Origin: Cumulibacter soli
GTDB lineage: Bacteria; Actinomycetota; Actinomycetes; Mycobacteriales; Antricoccaceae
NCBI RefSeq assembly: GCF_004382795.1
Contig: NZ_SMSG01000003.1
Location: 186,001-250,000, forward strand
DNA: 64,000 nucleotides
Direction of reading: 5' to 3'
The position numbers and the translations under genes were made by a program. Shown here in pieces: positions 25,106-32,807 of this stretch. Under the pieces are notes generated by a model. The model was not told the DNA's origin, ran no database searches, and saw only the letters and a list, made by a program, of their open reading frames with translations. Position 1 is the stretch's first letter; each line of letters opens with the position of its first letter.

Positions 25106-26596
25106 TTAGCTTGCGGCCTCTAACGCCTCGATTGCCTTACGGACACCCTCGCCGTACGCCGGGTCAGCCTTGGTGCAGTTTGCGATGTGGCGCTCGATCG
25201 TCTCGCGCGATGCGCCGCTGATCGCGCGAGCGGTGTTCTCAAAGAGCGCCTGCTTCTGCTCGGCAGACATCTTGTCGCGGAACAGCACGCCGGGCTGGCT
25301 GAAGTAGTCCTGATCGTCGGCGCGGTGGTCGAACCGGTCGGCCCACGGCTCGATCTGCCACTTCGGCTCGCGGTACTGGGTCTGGTCGACCCAGCGGCCG
25401 TACGAGTTCGGCGTGATGCTCGGCGTCGCGCCCTGGTTACCGTCGACCCGCATCGCGCCATCACGGTGCATGCTGTTGACTGCGGTGGCGCCACGTGCGG
25501 CGTTCACCGGGATCTGATGGTGGTTGACACCGAGCCGGTAACGCTGCGTGTCGCCGTAGGAGAACAGGCGCCCCTGCAACATCCGGTCGGGGGAGTAACT
25601 GATTCCAGGTACGACCTGCGCGGGGTTGAACGCGGCCTGCTCGACGTCAGCGAAGTAGTTCTCCGGGTTGCGGTTGAGTTCCCATTCGCCGACCTCGATC
25701 AGCGGGTAGTCGCCCTTGGGCCACACCTTGGTGAGGTCGAACGGGTGATACGGAACCTTGAGCGCGTCCGCTTCCGGCATGATCTGCACGCACAATTTCC
25801 ACTTCGGGAAGTCGCCGCGTTCGATCGCATCGAACAGGTCGCGCTGGTGGCTCTCGCGATCCGCGCCGACGATTTCGGCAGCTTCGGCATCAGTGAGGTT
25901 CTTGATGCCCTGCTGGGTGCGGTGGTGGAACTTGACCCAGAACCGTTCGCCGCTGTCGTTGGTGAAGGAGTACGTGTGCGAACCGAAACCGTGCATGTTC
26001 CGATAGCTCGCTGGGATGCCGCGGTCGGACATCACGATCGTGACCTGGTGTAGCGCCTCTGGCAGGTTCGTCCAGAAATCCCAGTTGTTTTCAGCGCTGC
26101 GCAGGTTGGTCTTCGGGTCGCGCTTCACGGCGTGGTTGAGATCCGGGAAGATCAGCGGATCGCGGAAGAAGAACACCGGCGTGTTGTTACCCACCAGGTC
26201 CCAGTTGCCCTCTTCGGTGTAGAACTTCACCGCGAAGCCGCGGATATCACGCTCGGCGTCTGCGGCGCCGCGCTCACCGGCGACGGTGGAAAATCGCGCG
26301 AACATCTCGGTCTGCTTGCCGACTTCGGAGAAGATCTTCGCGGAGGAGTACTTGGTGATGTCGTTGGTCACCGTGAACGTACCGAACGCGCCGGAGCCCT
26401 TCGCATGCATGCGGCGCTCCGGAATGACCTCGCGATCGAAGTGCGCCATCTTTTCCAAGAACCATGCGTCCTGCAGCAGCATCGGCCCCCGCGGTCCTGC
26501 TGTCAGGCTGTTCTGACCGTCCCATACCGGTGCACCGCCCGCTGCGGTCAGTGGATTGGTGTTTCCGGCGTCCTGACGGGGTCCTTCAACGCTCAT
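25106..26596 (-). CDS. katA: Monofunctional haem catalase (small-subunit)
   Basis: Catalase dismutates hydrogen peroxide. The 496-residue product has the active-site His in [19 protein letters not shown] (about residues 54-72), Asn in [12 protein letters not shown], and the proximal haem Tyr in [14 protein letters not shown]. The length fits clade 3 small-subunit catalases, which also bind NADPH. ATG 26596 with GGAGC upstream is chosen; the frame continues 126 nt upstream but without family similarity. The neighbouring ankyrin gene converges on it. Confidence 0.95.
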   Translation of the reverse strand: MSVEGPRQDAGNTNPLTAAGGAPVWDGQNSLTAGPRGPMLLQDAWFLEKMAHFDREVIPERRMHAKGSGAFGTFTVTNDITKYSSAKIFSEVGKQTEMFARFSTVAGERGAADAERDIRGFAVKFYTEEGNWDLVGNNTPVFFFRDPLIFPDLNHAVKRDPKTNLRSAENNWDFWTNLPEALHQVTIVMSDRGIPASYRNMHGFGSHTYSFTNDSGERFWVKFHHRTQQGIKNLTDAEAAEIVGADRESHQRDLFDAIERGDFPKWKLCVQIMPEADALKVPYHPFDLTKVWPKGDYPLIEVGEWELNRNPENYFADVEQAAFNPAQVVPGISYSPDRMLQGRLFSYGDTQRYRLGVNHHQIPVNAARGATAVNSMHRDGAMRVDGNQGATPSITPNSYGRWVDQTQYREPKWQIEPWADRFDHRADDQDYFSQPGVLFRDKMSAEQKQALFENTARAISGASRETIERHIANCTKADPAYGEGVRKAIEALEAAS

Positions 26597-26778
26597 CTGA
26601 AGCTCCGATCTCGATGCAGTCTGTCGGGCCGGGACCGCGCACGTGTTGCTGTGGCGGTCACCACTACCCGTTATGTGGCCAAATATATGAGCAACTCTTT
26701 CAATGCGGGCAGACAAGTTCAAGTAAGTCGAGGTGCACGGGAGCTGAATCGTGCGGATTACGCCGAGAAGTCAATCCC

Positions 26779-27273
26779 TCACGCCGCGCGGCGATAGGTC
26801 AAGAACCGGTATTCGAGGCCGCTGGAGGACCGGTGCCAACCGGCATCCGGCGACTGCGCGCTCAGCACCCAGTCCGAGGTGATCACCGGTGCGCGGGTGT
26901 CTCCGGAGATGTCGAGATCAAGTTCGGTGACCTCCAGGATGTCGGCCACCCTGAGCGCGTCTTGGTACACCTCGGCACCGCCGATGACCCAGACGTCACC
27001 GTCTGCCTCGGCGAGCGCGTGATCGAGCGAGTGCACGACGCGCGCGCCAGCGCCCCGCCAGGTGGGCTGTCGCGTGATGACGACATTGTCGCGCCCAGGC
27101 AACGGTCGGAAGCGCTCCGGCAGCGAGTCCCAGGTGCGCCGGCCCATCACGACGCGCGCTGCGGCCGTGATGTCTTTGAAGTGACGCAGGTCTTCGGGAA
27201 CGTGCCACGGGATCGAACCTGCACGCCCGATGACGCGATCGTGTGCTTGCGCCCAGATCAGTCCGATGCTCAT
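26779..27273 (-). CDS. folA: Dihydrofolate reductase
   Basis: DHFR reduces dihydrofolate to tetrahydrofolate with NADPH. The 164-residue protein shows [20 protein letters not shown] at the start, then [10 protein letters not shown] with the active-site acid, [12 protein letters not shown], and [14 protein letters not shown] for NADPH binding. Its ATG overlaps the thyA stop by 4 nt, so it is coupled to the enzyme whose by-product it recycles. Confidence 0.97.
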   Translation of the reverse strand: MSIGLIWAQAHDRVIGRAGSIPWHVPEDLRHFKDITAAARVVMGRRTWDSLPERFRPLPGRDNVVITRQPTWRGAGARVVHSLDHALAEADGDVWVIGGAEVYQDALRVADILEVTELDLDISGDTRAPVITSDWVLSAQSPDAGWHRSSSGLEYRFLTYRRAA

Positions 27274-28076
27274 ACCGCGATCGGCGCCGAGATCGCCGGG
27301 TGCGGGTCGTACCCGACGACCTGGATGTCCTCGTACTGGTATTCAAAGATCGACGGCGCATTGCCGAGGATGAGCGTGGGGTAGGGGCGCGGGGCTCGGG
27401 TGAGTTGCTCGCGGACCTGGTCGACGTGGTTGTCGTAGATGTGGCAATCGCCGCCGGTCCAGACGAACTCTCCGACGTCGAGGCCCGTTTGGGCTGCGAG
27501 CATATGCGTCAACAGCGCGTAAGAGGCGATGTTGAACGGCACGCCCAGGAAGAGGTCCGCTGAGCGTTGATACAACTGGCAGGAGAGTCGGCCCTCGGCG
27601 ACGTACAACTGGAACAGCGCGTGGCATGGCGGCAGCGCCATCTGATCGACTTCGGCAGGATTCCATGCCGTGACGATGTGCCGTCGTGAGTCCGGGTTGG
27701 CGGTGAGTTGACTGACGACCTTCTCGATCTGATCGATGTGCCCGCCGTTCGGTGTAGGCCAGGAGCGCCACTGCACGCCGTACACCGGTCCGAGATCGCC
27801 GTTCTCGTCGGCCCATTCGTCCCAGATACTCACGCCGCGATCCTGTAACCACCGCACGTTCGAATCACCGCGCAGGAACCACAGCAACTCGAGCGCGACG
27901 GATTTGAAGTGGACTCGTTTGGTGGTCAGCAGCGGAAACCCGTCACGCAGGTCGTAACGCAGTTGGTGGCCGAAGACTGATCGAGTGCCGGTGCCGGTGC
28001 GATCTGTTTTGGGCGTACCGGTCTCGAGGACGAGCCGGAGCAGGTCTTCGTACGGCGTGGGTATCTGCGTCTGCAT
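27270..28076 (-). CDS. thyA: Thymidylate synthase ThyA
   Basis: ThyA methylates dUMP to dTMP and converts methylene-tetrahydrofolate to dihydrofolate. The 268-residue protein is close to E. coli length, with the catalytic Cys151 in [10 protein letters not shown], the phosphate-binding [10 protein letters not shown] and the [20 protein letters not shown] folate/dUMP region. It is cotranscribed with folA. A second, unrelated thymidylate synthase (thyX) is 20 kb away. TAGGCT 7 nt before the ATG suggests a leaderless mRNA. Confidence 0.97.
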   Translation of the reverse strand: MQTQIPTPYEDLLRLVLETGTPKTDRTGTGTRSVFGHQLRYDLRDGFPLLTTKRVHFKSVALELLWFLRGDSNVRWLQDRGVSIWDEWADENGDLGPVYGVQWRSWPTPNGGHIDQIEKVVSQLTANPDSRRHIVTAWNPAEVDQMALPPCHALFQLYVAEGRLSCQLYQRSADLFLGVPFNIASYALLTHMLAAQTGLDVGEFVWTGGDCHIYDNHVDQVREQLTRAPRPYPTLILGNAPSIFEYQYEDIQVVGYDPHPAISAPIAV

Positions 28077-28083
28077 GGGTAAC

Positions 28084-28089
28084 AGCCTA
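28084..28089 (-). promoter_or_regulatory. -10-like element of a probable leaderless thyA-folA transcript
   Basis: Minus-strand TAGGCT, 7 nt before the thyA ATG, without a Shine-Dalgarno. It lies in the 133-nt gap shared with the divergent clpP pair. Confidence 0.5.
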
Positions 28090-28114
28090 AGCCCACACGG
28101 TGTGCGGTTCAGGA

Positions 28115-28137
28115 GTGGCGCAGTCGCGTTGCGTCAC
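28115..28137 (+). promoter_or_regulatory. Candidate operator upstream of the clpP pair
   Basis: GTGGCGCA (28115-28122) and TGCGTCAC (28130-28137) form an inverted repeat with 7 of 8 matches across a 7-nt spacer. A separate 10-bp palindrome GCAGCGCTGC lies at 28148-28157. Both sit 50-95 nt before the clpP start, where an activator of the PopR/ClgR type would be expected. No experimental consensus was compared. Confidence 0.3.
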
Positions 28138-28209
28138 TCTGCTGATAGCAGCGCTGCGCACAGCAGCACGAGCAGCGATCAGCACCTCAGGGCGTAGAGG
28201 CTGGGCGGT

Positions 28210-28824
28210 ATGAGTGAACAACAACGCCCCGCGTCGGGGCTCGACGACGCGATGTATCAGGCGCTGTTCGACGTGCGCACCCTCGTGCTCGGTGAACCGC
28301 TGGAAGACTGGAACAGCAACCGAATCGTGCACGGGCTGATACTGCTATCGGCGGACGATCCGTCCGCCGATATCAGGCTGCTGATCAACTCACCCGGCGG
28401 ATCGGTCCCCGGCATGTTGGCGATTCGCGACACGATGCACGCGATCAGCAACGACGTGGCCACCATCAACCTCGGTATGGCCTACAGCGCCGGGCAGTTC
28501 CTGCTCAGCGCCGGCGCCCGCGGGAAGCGCTACATGATGCCGCACGCCAAGGTGCTGCTCCATCAGGGGTCGGCCGGTATCGGCGGTACGGCGATGGACA
28601 TCGCGATTCAGGCCGAGGATCTGCGTGACACCCGGGACACAGTGCTGTCGTTAATTGCCGAGGACACCGGCCGGGAGGTCGAGGTAATCGAGCGCGATTC
28701 GCGACGTGATCGTTGGTTCGGCGCCACGGAGGCGTTGCGATACGGGTTCGTCGATCACATCATCGACCATCTGGGCGAGGTGCTGCCGTCACGACGTCGC
28801 AGCGGAATGGTGGCGCCGACATGA
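28210..28824 (+). CDS. clpP3: ClpP-family serine protease subunit, triad intact
   Basis: A 204-residue ClpP paralogue. Ser93 in GMAYSAGQFLLSAG, His118 in VLLHQG and Asp167 in DSRRDRWFG keep the E. coli spacings (Ser-His 25, His-Asp 49), so this subunit should be catalytic. The N-terminus is short, without an obvious propeptide. It overlaps the next clpP by ATGA. The pairing with a second clpP and a PopR-like regulator resembles the clpP3-clpP4-popR locus of Streptomyces rather than the essential clpP1-clpP2 operon beside tig/clpX. The symbol is by analogy. GAGG is about 10 nt before the ATG. Confidence 0.85.
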   Translation: MSEQQRPASGLDDAMYQALFDVRTLVLGEPLEDWNSNRIVHGLILLSADDPSADIRLLINSPGGSVPGMLAIRDTMHAISNDVATINLGMAYSAGQFLLSAGARGKRYMMPHAKVLLHQGSAGIGGTAMDIAIQAEDLRDTRDTVLSLIAEDTGREVEVIERDSRRDRWFGATEALRYGFVDHIIDHLGEVLPSRRRSGMVAPT

Positions 28825-29417
28825 GCAGTTACACAATCCCGTACGTCACCACTGCCAGCGCCGCCGGCGAACGGACGACGGACATCTACAGTCGGCTGCT
28901 GGCCGACCGAATCATCTACCTCGGAACGGCTATCGACGATGGCGTCGCCAACGCGGTCATCGCGCAATTGATCCATCTAGAGTCAGAAAGCCCCGACCAG
29001 CACGTGGATCTCTACATCAACTCACCCGGCGGGTCGATTCCCGCGATGCTGGCGATCTACGACGCGATGCAGTTCATTCGACCACAGGTGCACACCACTT
29101 GTGTCGGGCAAGCTGCTGCGACGGCTGCCGTGCTACTGGCCGGCGGTGCGCCTGGTCGGCGGGCGAGCCTGCCGCACGCCCGGGTAGTCATTCACGCTCC
29201 GGCGGCCGAGGGGCGCGGAAGCATCCCGGACCTAATTCTGGAGGCCGAGGAGGTCGAGCGGGTGCGCTCGCTGCTGGAAGGACTCCTCGCACAGCACACC
29301 GGTCGCACGCCGCAGCAGGTGCGCAGCGACACCGAACGCGAACTGGTGTTGTCGGCGCCCGACGCGGTGAATTACGGCGTTGTCGACGACATCATGTTCG
29401 CCCGTCCCGAGCCGTAG
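28821..29417 (+). CDS. clpP4: ClpP paralogue lacking catalytic Ser and Asp (ClpR-like)
   Basis: A 198-residue ClpP homologue with the normal fold markers (YINSPGGSIPAMLAIYDAMQ, handle helix, YGVVDDIM). The nucleophile position in GQAAS is Ala100 (GQAAATAAVLL), and the position 49 residues after His125 is Glu174 instead of Asp. Only His125 of the triad remains, so it is predicted to be catalytically inactive and to act as a structural or gating partner in a mixed barrel with the upstream subunit. The Ala codon is GCG, one base from Ser TCG, but the independent Asp->Glu change argues against a sequencing error. The symbol is by analogy. Confidence 0.85.
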   Translation: MSSYTIPYVTTASAAGERTTDIYSRLLADRIIYLGTAIDDGVANAVIAQLIHLESESPDQHVDLYINSPGGSIPAMLAIYDAMQFIRPQVHTTCVGQAAATAAVLLAGGAPGRRASLPHARVVIHAPAAEGRGSIPDLILEAEEVERVRSLLEGLLAQHTGRTPQQVRSDTERELVLSAPDAVNYGVVDDIMFARPEP

Positions 29418-29425
29418 GGCGCTCG

Positions 29426-29725
29426 TTACGCGGCGAGGCAGGTCGGTGCCGAACCGAGACGCTGCGCGGCGCGCGCAGTGAGGTCGGCCAGGCGCACCTC
29501 AAGAGCTCCGGCCACCGCCGCGAGGACCTCCGAGGACGGATCCTTGCGGCCCCGTTCGACCTCGGACAAATACTGCGGCGCTATACCTGCTCGGCGCGCG
29601 ACATCGGTGATCCGTTCGCCTCGTCCGTGGCGCTGTGCACGTAGTTCGGCGCCGACCGACTCGCGCCACAGCGGTTCGGGATCGGCACCGTCACGACGTT
29701 CAGGGAAATACAGGACGTTCGACAT
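29426..29725 (-). CDS. popR: PopR-like XRE-family regulator with C-terminal LAA
   Basis: A 99-residue DNA-binding protein with an XRE helix-turn-helix (about residues 25-82; ITDVARRAGIAPQYLSEVER carries the turn and recognition helix). It is closely similar to ClgR encoded at 59.5 kb (YLSE[VI]ERGRK in both). It ends ...TCLAA. Streptomyces PopR activates clpP3-clpP4 and is itself degraded by ClpP through two terminal alanines. Location tail-to-tail with the clpP pair and the LAA end support that assignment, but it is made from motif and context only. TACGCT lies 6 nt before the ATG. Confidence 0.8.
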   Translation of the reverse strand: MSNVLYFPERRDGADPEPLWRESVGAELRAQRHGRGERITDVARRAGIAPQYLSEVERGRKDPSSEVLAAVAGALEVRLADLTARAAQRLGSAPTCLAA

Positions 29726-29731
29726 CTGCTC

Positions 29732-29737
29732 AGCGTA
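29732..29737 (-). promoter_or_regulatory. -10-like element of a probable leaderless popR transcript
   Basis: Minus-strand TACGCT, 6 nt before the ATG at 29725. No Shine-Dalgarno is present. Confidence 0.45.
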
Positions 29738-29825
29738 GGCGTGTTGGCGGCGAGTGGGGTACAACTCACCTGCGCCCCAGACCGCGCGCCCGCTGAAACG
29801 AGCGCTGGTGCGAAACAATCGGAGT

Positions 29826-30794
29826 ATGGCTGCTGAACCGTTGAACCTACCCAGAGACCTCGATGTTCTTCGGGTGTTACTCGAGCGCCGCGACAAAGGC
29901 GGCAGCGCCGGTGCGCACGGCGATGGGCACAAGGTGGCGATCGTGGTCGGCGGCGGCGGAATGCGCGGCGGGTCGACCGGGGGAATGGTGCTCGCGCTCG
30001 AGGAGGCCGGGCTGACTGGTTGTTTCGACGTCGCGTACGGGTCGTCGTCGGGGGCTTTCATCGCGGCGGCGATGATTCATGGTCGTGGGCACGCCGCCAG
30101 CCGAGTCTTCACCGAAGACATGTCTGCAGCGGAATTCATCAATATTCGACGGCTCTGGCGACGCTCTCCAGTGGTCTCCCTCGACCATCTCATTGGTGAC
30201 ATCCTCGAGCACCGCAAGCCCATTGACTGGGATGAGGTTCTGGCACATCGCACCCCGATGCAGATCATTGTCACGGACGCCGACACGATGCAGCCCGTGG
30301 CATTGCGCAAACTGTCTACTCGTGAGCGCTGGGAGCAGGCGTTCAAAGCGACCTCCGCCGTTCCCGGCTTCGCCGGCGGACCAGTAGAAATTGACGGACA
30401 TCGATACGTTGATGGCTCGGTGAGTGAACCGTTGCCCGCAATGCGGGCCATCCGTGACGGCGCTACGCACGTGCTGGCGTTGGTGAGCTGGAGCGAGGAA
30501 GCGCTGTTGCGTCACGAAGACGGCCGGTATGCCGCGATGGAACGACGCGCACTCAACGGCATCGTCAGCGGACTCGGTGGAATGGCGCAAGGGCGCCTGC
30601 ACTACGCGCGAGAAATCACCGCCATGACCGGCAGCGACGCGCGGTGCTACGCGCTGGCAAACCCGGTCTCGACCGGTGTGCGCAGTTTGACCCGCGACGT
30701 GCCCAAACTGGAACGCGACGCCGCGCTCGGCTACGTGACCGCCCAGGCGGCGCTCTATCGTGCGCTGACGGCGCCGACCGAAACGGAGAATTAA
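29826..30794 (+). CDS. Patatin-like phospholipase/acyl hydrolase
   Basis: A 322-residue patatin-family protein. The oxyanion motif is GGGGMRG at 42-48, the nucleophile is Ser74 in GSSSG (72-76), and the catalytic dyad Asp196 is in VDGSV. The family hydrolyses acyl esters of phospholipids or other lipids; the substrate is unknown. No signal peptide is seen. ATG 29826 is preceded by GGAG at 1 nt. The stop overlaps the truB start (TAATG), so it is cotranscribed with a tRNA-modification gene, an unusual pairing. Confidence 0.85.
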   Translation: MAAEPLNLPRDLDVLRVLLERRDKGGSAGAHGDGHKVAIVVGGGGMRGGSTGGMVLALEEAGLTGCFDVAYGSSSGAFIAAAMIHGRGHAASRVFTEDMSAAEFINIRRLWRRSPVVSLDHLIGDILEHRKPIDWDEVLAHRTPMQIIVTDADTMQPVALRKLSTRERWEQAFKATSAVPGFAGGPVEIDGHRYVDGSVSEPLPAMRAIRDGATHVLALVSWSEEALLRHEDGRYAAMERRALNGIVSGLGGMAQGRLHYAREITAMTGSDARCYALANPVSTGVRSLTRDVPKLERDAALGYVTAQAALYRALTAPTETEN

Positions 30795-31687
30795 TGGTTG
30801 CCGATATCGCGACCGGTGGGCTGGTCGTCATCGACAAGTCAGCCGGCATGACGTCGCACGACGTTGTCGCTCGAGTACGACGTATCGCCGGCACCCGAAA
30901 AGTCGGACATGCCGGGACCCTGGACCCGATGGCCACCGGAGTGCTCGTGCTGGGAATCGGACGAGCTACCAAACTGCTCGGATACGTGATGGGACACGAC
31001 AAGACGTACTGCGCCACGGTCCGTCTGGGCGAGCGCACCACCACTGATGACCGAGACGGTGAACTTACCGACGCGATCGACGCATCTGCGATTACCGAAA
31101 ATCAGATCCGTGATGCGTTCGAAGCCCAGGTCGGGCTCATCTCACAGGTGCCCTCGGCAGTGTCGGCGATCAAAGTCCAGGGCCGACGCGCCTACGACCT
31201 GGTACGCGCCGGTGAGCAGGTTGAGCTGGCTGCGCGCGAGGTGCGGATAGCTTCTATCGACATCACCGGGATTGCCCGCGGCCGGCGTGCCGACATCGAC
31301 ATCGTCGTACGGTGCAGCGCCGGAACATATATTCGCGCCATTGCTCGGGACGTGGGTAGCGCACTCGGCGTCGGCGGGCACCTCACAGCGCTGCGCCGCA
31401 CCGCCATCGGCGCGATCGACGAGGCGGTCGCGCTCACCGTGGACGAACTCGCCCACCGCGTGGAGTCGGGGGCAGGTGCCGTCGCCGTACCGCTGGATGA
31501 CGCCGTACGCCGTACCTTCCGGATTCGCGAGCTTAGCGGTGACGAGGCTCGTGAACTCAGCTTCGGGCGCCGGATCGACGCCGTCGGTGATCCCGAAGAA
31601 ATCGTCGGCGCGATCGATCCGCAGGGGCGGGCTATCGCGTTGGTTGACGGCCATGGACGAGCGAAAGTCGTGTTCGCTCCGGCCTGA
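30794..31687 (+). CDS. truB: tRNA pseudouridine(55) synthase TruB
   Basis: TruB makes pseudouridine 55 in the T-loop of tRNAs. The 297-residue protein has LVVIDKSAGMTSHDVVARVR, the catalytic-region HAGTLDPMATGVLVLGIGRA with the conserved Asp, and the later VRCSAGTYIRAIARDVG. The ATG overlaps the patatin stop. TruB is normally followed by ribF; here ribF is 3.3 kb away behind a fatty-acid/branched-chain gene group. Confidence 0.96.
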   Translation: MVADIATGGLVVIDKSAGMTSHDVVARVRRIAGTRKVGHAGTLDPMATGVLVLGIGRATKLLGYVMGHDKTYCATVRLGERTTTDDRDGELTDAIDASAITENQIRDAFEAQVGLISQVPSAVSAIKVQGRRAYDLVRAGEQVELAAREVRIASIDITGIARGRRADIDIVVRCSAGTYIRAIARDVGSALGVGGHLTALRRTAIGAIDEAVALTVDELAHRVESGAGAVAVPLDDAVRRTFRIRELSGDEARELSFGRRIDAVGDPEEIVGAIDPQGRAIALVDGHGRAKVVFAPA

Positions 31688-31688
31688 A

Positions 31689-32807
31689 TCACCCGTTGAC
31701 GCGTTCGAGGACGATGGCCGTGCCTTGCCCGCCGCCAGCGGCGACCGCGGCCAGGCCGTAGCGGCCGGAATCGGAGCGCACCAGCTGGCTGAACAGTCGC
31801 ACCATGAGGACTGCGCCACTGGCACCCCAGGGATGTCCCAGCGCCAGGGCGCCACCCTCGGCGCAAGCGAATTCCTCGGGCACCTCGAGCGCGTCGTAGC
31901 ACGCCAACACTTGACCTGCGAATGCTTCGTTCACCTCGAGTACGTCGATATCCGCCATGGCCAGGCGGGCGCGTCGCAGCGCGAGCTCGACGGCGGGCAC
32001 CAGACCGATACCGGGACGGCGAGGGTCAACACCGACCGACGCGGCGCCGAGCACACGCATTCCAGGCAAGCCTGACGCTTCCGGAGCAAGTGCGACCACT
32101 GCGGCGCCATCGTTGATGCCGCACGAATTACCTGCCGTAACGGTGCCGTTTTCTCGAAAGGCAGCCGGTAGCCGCGACAGCCGAGCGGCGGTCATTGACG
32201 GCCGCGGACGCTGATCGACGCACAGGTCGCCGACGGCAATGATCTCCTCGGCGAAGACACCGTCGCGCTGCGAGCGCCAGGCTCGCTGGTGTGAGCGCGC
32301 GGCCAGTTCGTCCTGCCGCTGGCGACTCACTCCGTGTTGCTCTGCCAACAGATCCGCGGCCACACCCATGTCGGGGTCGAGGTCCGCTCGCGGAGCGAAA
32401 GGGGCTCGTTGGTACCGCACCGGTGCGTTCTCGCCCACGGGCGGCCAATAACGCCACGGTGCGGTCGACGCACTCTCCACCCCACCGGCGAGCACCGGCC
32501 AATGCCCATCGGTGACGAGCCGCGCGCCGACCTCGATCGCAGCCAATCCGCTGGCGCATTGACGATCAACACTGAGCGCCGGCACCGCGTCGTCCAGCCC
32601 GGCAGCCAGGGTCGCGACGCGCGCGACATTGCCGCCGGGACCCATGCAGTTACCCAGCACCACTTCAGCAACCTCCCGGTCGATGCCGGCCGCAAGGTGG
32701 CGCAGCAGTGGGGCGGCGAGCGATGGCGCATCGACGGTGGCCAGTGCGCGCCCAGCGGTCCCGATCGGCGTGCGGTACGCGCCCACGATTACCGGTTGAT
32801 CAGTCAT
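31689..32807 (-). CDS. Thiolase-family protein lacking the second catalytic cysteine
   Basis: A 372-residue thiolase homologue. Present: the nucleophilic Cys in VDRQCASGLAAIE, Asn in EVNEAFAG, and His in LALGHPWGASGAV. Missing: the second Cys of the CxGGGQG motif, which here reads AVAAGGGQGTA, with Ala in its place. In characterised thiolases that Cys is the acid/base for Claisen chemistry, so condensation or thiolysis may be altered or lost. ATG 32807 overlaps the stop of the upstream acyl-CoA ligase, suggesting a two-gene acyl-CoA unit. Substrate unknown. Confidence 0.83.
   Translation of the reverse strand: MTDQPVIVGAYRTPIGTAGRALATVDAPSLAAPLLRHLAAGIDREVAEVVLGNCMGPGGNVARVATLAAGLDDAVPALSVDRQCASGLAAIEVGARLVTDGHWPVLAGGVESASTAPWRYWPPVGENAPVRYQRAPFAPRADLDPDMGVAADLLAEQHGVSRQRQDELAARSHQRAWRSQRDGVFAEEIIAVGDLCVDQRPRPSMTAARLSRLPAAFRENGTVTAGNSCGINDGAAVVALAPEASGLPGMRVLGAASVGVDPRRPGIGLVPAVELALRRARLAMADIDVLEVNEAFAGQVLACYDALEVPEEFACAEGGALALGHPWGASGAVLMVRLFSQLVRSDSGRYGLAAVAAGGGQGTAIVLERVNG

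Noticed and set aside
26597-26778. Small gene or RNA between folA and catalase
   Set aside because: I see no convincing frame or hairpin; it probably only holds the catalase promoter.
28977-29417. Pseudogene call for the downstream clpP
   Set aside because: The frame is intact, fold motifs are kept and it is coupled to its partner; loss of catalytic residues alone fits a structural subunit.
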